Source: Celeribacter litoreus (GTDB taxonomy: Bacteria; Pseudomonadota; Alphaproteobacteria; Rhodobacterales; Rhodobacteraceae). Taken from it: a stretch of DNA of 64,000 bases. Positions 50,989 to 58,050 of the stretch are shown one piece after another; position 1 is the stretch's first letter, and every line of letters begins with the position of its first letter. The notes beneath the pieces were generated by a model. It was not told the DNA's origin. It saw nothing but the letters and a program-made list of their open reading frames with translations, and ran no database searches. The stretch is from the NCBI RefSeq assembly GCF_020165855.1, contig NZ_JAIUFY010000005.1, positions 248,001 to 312,000 of the forward strand. Reading direction: 5' to 3'. Both the position numbers and the translations under genes were made by a program.

Positions 50989-51639
50989 TCAGGCTGCAGT
51001 CGTTTCTTTCGCAAAACCAGCGATGTAGCTGAGGATGTCTGCCTCGCTCACCACGTCGGCGTATTTCGCGTTCATATCAAAAAGGTTGGCCTCATGCGGG
51101 GCGGGGTGACGATCGCCGCAGGCATCGGACACAACAGCAGTGCGGAAGCCGTAAGACATCGAGTCGACGCAGCTTGCGCGGACGCAGCCGGAGGTGGATA
51201 GGCCGCCGAGGATGACGGTATCGATCCCCATCGCGGTTAGCATCGGTGCAAGCGAGCTACCGAAGAACGCCGAGGGGTATTGTTTCGAGATGATCACTTC
51301 GTCCTCGCGTGGGACGAGACCGTCTGCGAAAGCTGCGGTTGAACGCCCAGGAATGAAGCTTTCAAGCGGTTTTGATTTCTCGAAGAAGCGACCGGCATTT
51401 ACGCCCGACGGGTGCAGCGACATTTCGGTCAATACAACGGGCAGGCCCGCGGCATGCGCCGCTTCGCGAATGCGGAGCGCGGACTCGAGCGCCGTTTTGC
51501 ATCCCTCGCCGCCGAAGAGCGGGCACTCGGGATCATAATACGCCTGCGCAAAATCGATGAGAACAAGCGCGGGGCGGTCGCCCAGTCCGATCGCGTTATC
51601 GAAGGCCTTTTTATAGTTTGCGGCGAGATCGTCACTCAC
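50989..51639 (-). CDS. Isochorismatase-fold amidohydrolase, N-carbamoylsarcosine-amidase-like
   Basis: A 216-residue cysteine hydrolase with Asp29 (VLIDFAQAY), Lys119 (ISKQYPSAF) and Cys152 (STSGCVRASCVDS) as the catalytic triad. The Cys motif and the following SMSYGFRT resemble N-carbamoylsarcosine amidase and maleamate amidase (NicF) more than true isochorismatase. It would release ammonia from an amide or ureide. A link with the maleate-isomerase-like genes is tempting but they are 8 kb away. Confidence 0.87.
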   Translation of the reverse strand: MSDDLAANYKKAFDNAIGLGDRPALVLIDFAQAYYDPECPLFGGEGCKTALESALRIREAAHAAGLPVVLTEMSLHPSGVNAGRFFEKSKPLESFIPGRSTAAFADGLVPREDEVIISKQYPSAFFGSSLAPMLTAMGIDTVILGGLSTSGCVRASCVDSMSYGFRTAVVSDACGDRHPAPHEANLFDMNAKYADVVSEADILSYIAGFAKETTAA

Positions 51640-51758
51640 GTTTCGTTCCTCTCGGGTCAGTCAGATTGCTGTCTGAATATAACGGCCGAAGCTGCGGGAG
51701 CGGACTGAGGATTTCTCACTGTCGGGTCGAATGCATCTCAGGGGAGGGGGGGGACGCT

Positions 51759-52505
51759 TTATCCCCAGATCACTGTCTTCTGGTTTTCAACCTCGGTGAG
51801 ACGCAGGCGCACTTCGTAGAGGTCAGACAGTGTCTCAGACGTGATGACCTCATCCCATGCACCCGCACAATGGACTGAGCCACCTTTGAGGCCGATTACC
51901 CAATCTGCGTGGTTGGCTGCAACGGACAGGTCGTGCAGCACGATGAGGATGCTCCTGTCTTTGAGGCCGCGAAGGCGATCCATGATGTCACGTGTGTATT
52001 TCGGATCAAGCGCCGCGAGCGGTTCATCGAGAAACATCCATGGTGTGCTCTGTGCGTAAGCCATTGCGATATAGGCGCGCTGTTTTTGACCGCCCGAGAG
52101 CGACTCGACTTCGCGGCTTTCCAATGCGTTCAGGTCGAACCGGTCGATCGCATCGTCGATGATGGCGCGGTCCTCTGCCGTCGGTCGTCCGCGGTGATGC
52201 GGCCAACGTCCGAAGGAGATAAGGTCACGTACAGAGAGGCGCGGCACGGCGCCTTGGCTCTGCGTGAGGAAAGAGAGCACTTTTGCGCGATCTTGCTCTT
52301 TCATATTGTGGATGTCTCCGCCGCCAATTTCGACCGTTCCACTGTCGGGCTTCTGCAGCCCCGCCAAGCTGTGGAGCAGAGTAGACTTACCTGCACCATT
52401 CGGGCCGATGATCGCGACGATCCCTTTGTCCGGGATTTGCAGATCAATCTGGTCAAGAACGGTCGAGCCGCCACGGCGCAGCGTCAGGTTGGAAACGGTG
52501 ATCAT
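51759..52505 (-). CDS. Iron-siderophore ABC transporter ATPase (FecE/CeuD-like)
   Basis: A 248-residue ATPase with Walker A GPNGAGKST near residue 34, Q-loop, LSGGQKQRAYIAMA near 137 and Walker B WMFLDEP near 157. The ATG at 52505 follows GAGGAG; the longer frame is a shadow. It is last in a minus-strand operon with two FecCD permeases and a binding protein, overlapping its neighbour by four bases. Order SBP-permease-permease-ATPase matches the FatBCD/CeuBCDE type of ferric catechol or petrobactin importers. Confidence 0.9.
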   Translation of the reverse strand: MITVSNLTLRRGGSTVLDQIDLQIPDKGIVAIIGPNGAGKSTLLHSLAGLQKPDSGTVEIGGGDIHNMKEQDRAKVLSFLTQSQGAVPRLSVRDLISFGRWPHHRGRPTAEDRAIIDDAIDRFDLNALESREVESLSGGQKQRAYIAMAYAQSTPWMFLDEPLAALDPKYTRDIMDRLRGLKDRSILIVLHDLSVAANHADWVIGLKGGSVHCAGAWDEVITSETLSDLYEVRLRLTEVENQKTVIWG

Positions 52506-53443
52506 GAAGATCTCCTCAGGACAAGAGCGAGGAAGAGCAACCCGCCAGCGAATTCGACGACGATGGCGAGCGAGGATTGAAGGCCGAAGACGCGCTCGAA
52601 CGCTGTTTGGCCTGTAACGAGAATTGTTGCGCCGATGAGTGCTGCTGCGGGAATGAGGACGAGGTGCCTGTGGTCCTTGAGCGCCGCGTGAGCGAGGCTC
52701 GCGGCGAGGAGACCAAGGAAGATAACTGGCCCAACAAGCGCAGTTGAGACAGAGACCATCACTGAGACAACGATCAGCGCGAGAAAGACAAACCGGTCGT
52801 AATGCAGGCCCAAGGTGCGTGCTTTGTCGCGACCGAGCGAGGCGACATCCAGACCGCGCGCCATCCAGAGGCACACCGCGAGCGCGACACATAGTGCAAT
52901 GCCCGCTGGGGCAATCAATTCATCATCAATCACATTGAAGCTCGCGACGAGGGATTGTTGGAGAACAGCGAACTCTGACGGGGCGAGCAATCTCTGCGCA
53001 AAACCTGCGAGCGCACGGAGCAATGTGCCGAGAATGACGCCGGTCAAAATCATCCGAACAACGTCACGCGCACCGGTGCGAAACAGGATTCCGAAGAGAG
53101 CCGTCGCAAAGAGGGTGAGCACCGCCGTCTCAGTCAGAAATTTCGGAAGGGCGGGGAGCGTCGCAAAGCCGGCACTTCCCAAGGCCATGACTGCCATGGT
53201 TTGGATAAAAATAAACAGCGCATCGAAGCCGACGATGCCGGGCGTGAGGAGACGGTTGCTTGCAACCGTCTGAAACACGATGGTCGCCGCGCCAGATGCT
53301 GCGCCGACGAAGATCAGTGTCGCGAGTTTTTCGGCGCGAAGGTTCAGGATGAACCCGACAGGGCCGCGCAAGTTCCAGAAGAGAAAGAAGGCGGACACGC
53401 CGATGAGAATCAGCGCGAGGTAGGTCAAACGACGCTTAGCCAT
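52502..53443 (-). CDS. Iron-siderophore ABC permease (FecCD family), second
   Basis: A 313-residue FecCD-type permease with about nine or ten transmembrane segments, including GAASGAATIVFQTVASNRLLTPGI. The ATG at 53443 gives the usual short N-terminus and overlaps the first permease stop by 8 bases; the frame remains open further upstream only as a shadow. It forms a heterodimer with the permease at 53436. Confidence 0.9.
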   Translation of the reverse strand: MAKRRLTYLALILIGVSAFFLFWNLRGPVGFILNLRAEKLATLIFVGAASGAATIVFQTVASNRLLTPGIVGFDALFIFIQTMAVMALGSAGFATLPALPKFLTETAVLTLFATALFGILFRTGARDVVRMILTGVILGTLLRALAGFAQRLLAPSEFAVLQQSLVASFNVIDDELIAPAGIALCVALAVCLWMARGLDVASLGRDKARTLGLHYDRFVFLALIVVSVMVSVSTALVGPVIFLGLLAASLAHAALKDHRHLVLIPAAALIGATILVTGQTAFERVFGLQSSLAIVVEFAGGLLFLALVLRRSS

Positions 53444-54380
53444 GAGACCCTGCCTTCCGCACGTTGAGCAGCCAGAGGAAGATGACGGCTCCAACGATTG
53501 CAAAGATCGTCGCCGCAGGAATTTCGTAGGGCCAGCGCACAATCCGTCCAATGACGTCCGAGCCGAGCACAAAGACCGCGCCCAGCAAAGCAATGATCGG
53601 GAGATTTCGGCGCAGGTTATCCCCCCAGATGCGGGAAACAATGTTAGGGACAACGAGCCCGACAAAAGGCATCGCGCCGACGGTGACAACGATCACAGCG
53701 ACCATCAGGGCGACAATGGCGAGGCCGAGATAGACGGTCTGACGGTAATTGAGGCCGAGCGACCGCGCGTAATCCTCCCCCAGCCCGAGAATCGTGATCC
53801 GGTCTGCGAGGAAATAGAGCGCCACGGCGAGCGCGGCGATAATCCACAGAAGTTCGTAACGCCCTCTCAGAACGCCGGAGAATTCCCCCGACTGCCATAT
53901 GTTGATGTACTGGACGAGATCGGTAATCCACGCGACATAGGTGGCCGCCGCACCAAGAATACCTGCGTAAATCATACCAGTCAGGGGCAGAAGCATCGGG
54001 TCACGGCGCGGGACCATGCGGGCGAGCAGGAAAAAACCGAATGTGCCGATCAGCGCAGTCGTTGCCGCGACGGACATTTTGGCAATCACAGGCGCCCCCG
54101 GCGCGATGAGCGTGATCGCCAAAAGACCGATCATGGCGGCTTCTGGCGTTCCGACGAGGCTCGGCTCGACCAGTCTGTTCTGGACGACCTGTTGTGTGAC
54201 CACGCCTGCCAAAGCCAATCCCGCCCCCGCCAGAATGGCCGCAAAGGTTCTCGGAACACGACTGACCGCGAGAATGAGGCCCGTGTCGAGATCGCCGGAA
54301 AAGATATTGGTGGCGCCGATCAAAAGGCTCGCACTGATGAGAAGCGCGAGCCCGAGGACGACGAGTGTCATCTTCTTCAA
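53436..54380 (-). CDS. Iron-siderophore ABC permease (FecCD family), first, TTG start
   Basis: A 314-residue FecCD-type permease. The landmark AGVVTQQVVQNRLVEPSLVG and PFVGLVVPNIVSRIWGDN are clear. A TTG at 54380 has GGGAG eight bases upstream and is preferred; an ATG at 54371 is the alternative. It begins five bases after the binding-protein stop. Confidence 0.88.
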   Translation of the reverse strand: MKKMTLVVLGLALLISASLLIGATNIFSGDLDTGLILAVSRVPRTFAAILAGAGLALAGVVTQQVVQNRLVEPSLVGTPEAAMIGLLAITLIAPGAPVIAKMSVAATTALIGTFGFFLLARMVPRRDPMLLPLTGMIYAGILGAAATYVAWITDLVQYINIWQSGEFSGVLRGRYELLWIIAALAVALYFLADRITILGLGEDYARSLGLNYRQTVYLGLAIVALMVAVIVVTVGAMPFVGLVVPNIVSRIWGDNLRRNLPIIALLGAVFVLGSDVIGRIVRWPYEIPAATIFAIVGAVIFLWLLNVRKAGSHG

Positions 54381-54384
54381 GGTG

Positions 54385-55299
54385 TTAGCTCCCGGCTGTC
54401 GCGTAGCCTTCGATTAGCTGGTCGAGAACGATCTGAGTTGCGGTTGCCCCGCCTGCCGCGAGGTAGAGCGCGGCGCTATCGAGATAGATGATCTGGCCCT
54501 TCGTCCCTGCGGTCGTGCCCGCCACCAGCGGGTTGTCGAGGGTTGCTGCCGCAGCTTCGCCTTCGCGCCCGATTGCGGACAGGCGGTCAATCACGAGGAT
54601 CCAGTCGGGGTTCACGTCCGCAATGAATTCGAACGACACAGACTGTCCGTGATCCTCGGCGGTCACGTCAGGATAGGCCTCCGGAATGCCTGTCTCAGTG
54701 TGCAGCCACCCAAAACGGCTGTCGTCGCCGTAGGCAGAGAGCTTGCCGCCGTTAGTCATGAGGATGAGCGCGTTACCTTTGTCGGCGACGACAGACCGCA
54801 CGTCTTCGAGTTTGGCATCGAGTGCCCCAATCAACTCGGCCGCTTCGGCTTCTTTCTCGAAAATCGCGCCATAGGCTTTGGTCCGCGCCTTGGATTCCGC
54901 GAGGAGGTCTTCGCCCTCGATGGTCATGTCTAGCGTCGGAGCAACCTCGCGCATTGCGCCAATTGCTTCTTGGGATCGTCCGCCGGCGACGATGAGGTCG
55001 GGTCCGAGAATGGCGAGCGCTTCGAGGTCGGGCTCAAACAGTGTGCCGACTGTATTCGTCTCCTCAAAGACATCCTTGAGGTACGTGGGCGCGGCAACTG
55101 ACGGAATACCGTCCAGCGTCACGCCCAGTGCGTTCAGGGTGTCGATGGCGGCCAAGTCAAAGGCGACGACAGATTTCGGAGAGGTCTCGACGGTGGCTGT
55201 TCCATCCCATGCTGGAACTGTGACCTCGGCAGCAAAAGCAACAAGCGGCGTCAACGCGACAGAGAATGTCGCAGCTAGAAGTCTCATGGATTTTCCCAT
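54385..55299 (-). CDS. Iron-siderophore ABC substrate-binding protein
   Basis: A 304-residue periplasmic FepB/CeuE-type binding protein with signal peptide (residues 1-23, VAFAA). The DLAAIDTLNALGV and LEALAILGPDLIVAGGRS stretches mark the family. It has no lipobox at the cleavage site that I can see. First gene of the operon; two tandem palindromes lie 28-71 bases upstream and probably make it iron-responsive. Confidence 0.9.
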   Translation of the reverse strand: MGKSMRLLAATFSVALTPLVAFAAEVTVPAWDGTATVETSPKSVVAFDLAAIDTLNALGVTLDGIPSVAAPTYLKDVFEETNTVGTLFEPDLEALAILGPDLIVAGGRSQEAIGAMREVAPTLDMTIEGEDLLAESKARTKAYGAIFEKEAEAAELIGALDAKLEDVRSVVADKGNALILMTNGGKLSAYGDDSRFGWLHTETGIPEAYPDVTAEDHGQSVSFEFIADVNPDWILVIDRLSAIGREGEAAAATLDNPLVAGTTAGTKGQIIYLDSAALYLAAGGATATQIVLDQLIEGYATAGS

Positions 55300-55326
55300 C
55301 GTGATGAATTTTAAGTGCGTTACTTT

Positions 55327-55347
55327 TTCCGACTAATAGAGTCGGAA
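55327..55347. promoter_or_regulatory. Palindrome 1 before the siderophore operon
   Basis: TTCCGACT-AATAG-AGTCGGAA: perfect 8-base arms with a 5-base AT-rich centre, 28 bases before the binding-protein start. Its layout is repeated by palindrome 2. The shared core is CGASTAATARASTCG. Probably an iron-dependent repressor site (RirA/IscR/Fur type undetermined). Confidence 0.7.
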
Positions 55348-55351
55348 TTTA

Positions 55352-55370
55352 CCCGAGTAATAAACTCGGG
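55352..55370. promoter_or_regulatory. Palindrome 2 before the siderophore operon
   Basis: CCCGAGT-AATAA-ACTCGGG: perfect 7-base arms and a 5-base AT-rich centre, centred 24 bases from palindrome 1. The repeated AATAR centre argues that the pair is bound by one protein family; alternatively each could form a hairpin in the leader RNA. Confidence 0.7.
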
Positions 55371-55477
55371 CTTGCTGCGAGCGCAACCACTAGTTTGCGA
55401 TTGCGACAGCTTCCTCCGCGTAATGTGAACTGGCGCTGCAAGCCCATTTATGTCACATCCAGATGGGAAATGCGGAT

Positions 55478-56305
55478 CTAGTTGGGCGAACGTGTTCCTC
55501 GCGCAGTCACGAACTCACCCGGGATCGCATAGCTCCCGTCGGTCCGCTTGCAATCTTTGATCGACGCCAAGAACTCCTGACAAACTTCGGACCAGACATC
55601 CGCGTCAAACCGTTTGACAGCGAGCGCCACAGGCCCGCCGAGCAGAACGGACTCCACGACGTCAGCCTCTGACTTGAACACCAATGTCTCGAACTGGCGG
55701 TGCTCCTCTATGTCTATCAGACCCGCGTCGGCAAAGAGCCGTGTCAGCGCATTAGGAGCGCCGGTTCCAAAAAACATCGGACAGACCTCTGATGCCACGC
55801 GAGCATCAACGATGGGGAAGACATCGGCCCACCCACAATTGCGGCGTTCGCCCCAGACGGTTGCCGCGACCGTGCCGCCAGGGATGACGACCCGAGACAT
55901 CGCTGTGACAGCCGCGGCGGGATCGGGCGTATACATCAGCCCAAGAGCGCAGATCGCAGCATCAAAAGACTGGTCCTGCACGTCGAGTTTCTCTGCGGCC
56001 ATACGTGCAACTTCGATGTGCGTGACATCGCACGCGTCCAATCGGCTCTGTAGGTCGTTAATCATTCCCTGCGAAAGGTCCGTCGCGAGAATATGTCCGG
56101 TATCGGCAACCGCTTCGGAGAGCCGAAGCGTCACGAGCCCGCTGCCGCATGCTGTCTCAATGACCCGCTGTCCCTTTTCCAAATCAGCCATCTTAAGAAG
56201 CTGGTCATGAGCAGGTCGCAACTGGTCCTCCCATGCGGCGTGGTAGTGCGATGCTGCGACATCCCAGCCGTAGCGCTGTACGCGGAGTTGAAGCCTGGCA
56301 TCCAT
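55478..56305 (-). CDS. SAM-dependent methyltransferase, class I
   Basis: A 275-residue class I methyltransferase of the UbiE/small-molecule type. SAM-binding motif I VIETACGSG is near residue 49, and ATDLSQGMI is motif II with the acidic ribose ligand. I chose ATG 56305, with AGGAG seven bases upstream; a GTG at 56308 is also possible. It starts in the osmC-like stop codon (TGATG), so the two are coupled. Acceptor unknown. Confidence 0.86.
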   Translation of the reverse strand: MDARLQLRVQRYGWDVAASHYHAAWEDQLRPAHDQLLKMADLEKGQRVIETACGSGLVTLRLSEAVADTGHILATDLSQGMINDLQSRLDACDVTHIEVARMAAEKLDVQDQSFDAAICALGLMYTPDPAAAVTAMSRVVIPGGTVAATVWGERRNCGWADVFPIVDARVASEVCPMFFGTGAPNALTRLFADAGLIDIEEHRQFETLVFKSEADVVESVLLGGPVALAVKRFDADVWSEVCQEFLASIKDCKRTDGSYAIPGEFVTARGTRSPN

Positions 56306-56823
56306 CACTTAGCTCCTTCCAAAACAGAAATCGCGGTGCTGATCGGCTGCGCATCCCGAAAGGCGAGGAACCAAGGGTCGTGCGAAAGCGCGCGTCGGAC
56401 CAACTCCCGAACCTTTTCCTCCGGCTCAGGGCTTCTGATCTCGATGGTGATCCGCGTGTCGTTCGGCGCGGCGTTTACGCCCTCCATTCCGAGCACTCCG
56501 CGGTTGTCCCAGTCCTGCTCGATCCCGACGCGGACTGTGTCGATATTAAAACCCTCTCGCGCGGCCGTCATTTTGATCCCGATTGCGAGACAGCTGCAAA
56601 TCGCAGCGCGGCCGAAGTAGCCCGGTGCAGGCCCTTCTTCGCTTCCTCCGATTGCGCTGGGCATGTCGACGGAGACTTTGTGCCCATCCTGTTCATAGAT
56701 GCAGCTCAACCCGTCCCGCACTTCGGCGGAGCCGCGATTGATCGCGCGTGCGCTCTCCGGTCGCTGCGAGAAAATTGAAATCGCGCGAAGCTGTGCGTCT
56801 CTGGCGTGGATGTTCCGGTTCAT
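56305..56823 (-). CDS. OsmC-like protein
   Basis: A 172-residue OsmC/Ohr-superfamily protein. The conserved N-terminal cysteine region is present (GRAAICSCLAIGI), but where OsmC has the second cysteine (CPVS-like) this protein has Gln (DAQPISTAIS), so peroxidase activity by the two-cysteine mechanism is doubtful. ATG 56823 is used; the open frame upstream runs through a hairpin and is atypical. It lies between tautomerase and methyltransferase genes. Confidence 0.82.
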   Translation of the reverse strand: MNRNIHARDAQLRAISIFSQRPESARAINRGSAEVRDGLSCIYEQDGHKVSVDMPSAIGGSEEGPAPGYFGRAAICSCLAIGIKMTAAREGFNIDTVRVGIEQDWDNRGVLGMEGVNAAPNDTRITIEIRSPEPEEKVRELVRRALSHDPWFLAFRDAQPISTAISVLEGAK

Positions 56824-56852
56824 AGCGGCATCTCCCGAAAAATGTTGAGGTG

Positions 56853-56882
56853 GCGGCGACCGACCCGCTGTCCGGTCGCCGC
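56853..56882 (-). other. Hairpin between tautomerase and osmC-like genes
   Basis: A perfect 10-base-pair stem (GCGGCGACCG with CGGTCGCCGC) with a ten-base loop lies within the minus-strand operon, just after the tautomerase stop. No T-run follows on the minus strand; probably a processing or attenuation element. Confidence 0.6.
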
Positions 56883-56887
56883 GCAAT

Positions 56888-57103
56888 TCATCCTGCGGCC
56901 ATGGCCTTGATGTCATCGGCACTTGGCGTGTTGCCGCCAATTCCCCACTGGCCACTGCGGACTTCCTTCACCCGCACCCAAGTGACGCCGCGCATGTTTT
57001 CCCCTTCCACCTCGACCATGGCGTCGGTCACTTTCTGGATCATCTGCGCTTTCTGATCGGCGTCGAATACGCCTTCGATCACTTCAATATCTACCAACGG
57101 CAT
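56888..57103 (-). CDS. 4-oxalocrotonate tautomerase family protein
   Basis: A 71-residue tautomerase-fold protein. After Met removal the N-terminal residue is Pro (MPLVDIEVIEG), the catalytic base of this family, followed by DADQKAQMIQKVTDAM. ATG 57103 has GGAG upstream; the longer frame upstream is not tautomerase-like. First gene of the minus-strand trio with the OsmC-like protein and methyltransferase, divergent from the HxlR regulator. Confidence 0.87.
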   Translation of the reverse strand: MPLVDIEVIEGVFDADQKAQMIQKVTDAMVEVEGENMRGVTWVRVKEVRSGQWGIGGNTPSADDIKAMAAG

Positions 57104-57254
57104 TGCGGTTCTCCTTCGCTCTAAACTCTGGTGAAACGAGGGTGACACGGAGCGCGTCAGGCGGGCCAGTTCAGGAAATGGAGCAAACCCACTACAGTTT
57201 CTGAAGTGGACGGATCGGCTCAATCAGTGCTTTCCTTGAGGGGGAGGTGCCGAA

Positions 57255-57974
57255 ATGTCAGATTCGAATTACCCGAAGTTTTGTCCCGTTGCGATGGCTG
57301 CGAGCCTTTTGGAGCCGCGATGGACCATGCTCCTCCTGTGCGAAATGTGGTCCGGCTCGACCCGTTTCAACGAGATTCAGCGCGGCGTTCCGGGGATGTC
57401 ACCCGGACTTTTGTCCAAGCGTTTGAAAGAGATGGAGATGAATGGCCTGGTTGTCCGTAGCGGCGGTGGCCCGGGCGCTCATGCCGAGTATCTGACGACG
57501 CCGCTCGCGGACGAATTGGAGCCGCTCATTCGTGGTCTGGGCGAATGGGCACATCGCAATATCGACTGCGAGGCATCCCTCCAGACTCTCGATGCACGTG
57601 TGCTGATGTGGAATATCCGCCGGAAGATTGATCTTTTACAATTGCCAAAGCGAAAAAGTGTCATCCAGTTCATCCTCAAAAACGAGCCGGACGATACGGT
57701 GAATTACTGGCTGGTGGCGAAACCCGGTGAAGAGACCGATCTCTGCTATACCGATCCGAAATTTGACGTGGATCTTTTCGTCGTCTGCGAGTTGCGCGCG
57801 TTGACGGCGGCATGGATGGGGCACTCGACTTTTGAGGCGGAGATCGACAGCGGGCGGATCAGCCTGACAGGTCATGACCTCATGGAAAGAACGCTGACCA
57901 AGTGGCTCATCCGCAGCAGCTTTGCCGACGTCGCGAAATGCGCGCCGGTTGAGCAACAGAGGATCGCGACTTAG
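57255..57974 (+). CDS. HxlR-type winged-helix regulator with SCP2-like C-terminal domain
   Basis: A 239-residue regulator. The N-terminal HxlR domain (about residues 8-95) has CPVAMAASLLEPRWTMLLL and the recognition-helix stretch GMSPGLLSKRLKEMEMNGLV; Cys8 in KFCPVA is in the place of the redox-active HxlR/HypR cysteine. The remaining 130 residues look like the SCP2-like domain often fused to it. It is divergent from the tautomerase operon and may respond to electrophiles or redox stress. Confidence 0.85.
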   Translation: MSDSNYPKFCPVAMAASLLEPRWTMLLLCEMWSGSTRFNEIQRGVPGMSPGLLSKRLKEMEMNGLVVRSGGGPGAHAEYLTTPLADELEPLIRGLGEWAHRNIDCEASLQTLDARVLMWNIRRKIDLLQLPKRKSVIQFILKNEPDDTVNYWLVAKPGEETDLCYTDPKFDVDLFVVCELRALTAAWMGHSTFEAEIDSGRISLTGHDLMERTLTKWLIRSSFADVAKCAPVEQQRIAT

Positions 57975-58002
57975 CGATCCAAATCGGTCATTCCGACATG
58001 GA

Positions 58003-58027
58003 AAAGGGGCGCACGAGGCGCCCCTTT
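58003..58027. terminator. Bidirectional terminator
   Basis: A perfect 10-base-pair stem (AAAGGGGCGC with GCGCCCCTTT) with an ACGAG loop lies between convergent genes ending at 57974 and 58051. It has AT-rich ends on both sides and can serve both strands. Confidence 0.85.
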
Positions 58028-58050
58028 GATGTTTGATCGGAAAGCGCGCC

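Noticed and set aside
53442-54491. A 349-codon plus-strand frame opposite the FecCD permease
   Set aside because: Charged, low-complexity translation typical of the reverse strand of a membrane protein gene.
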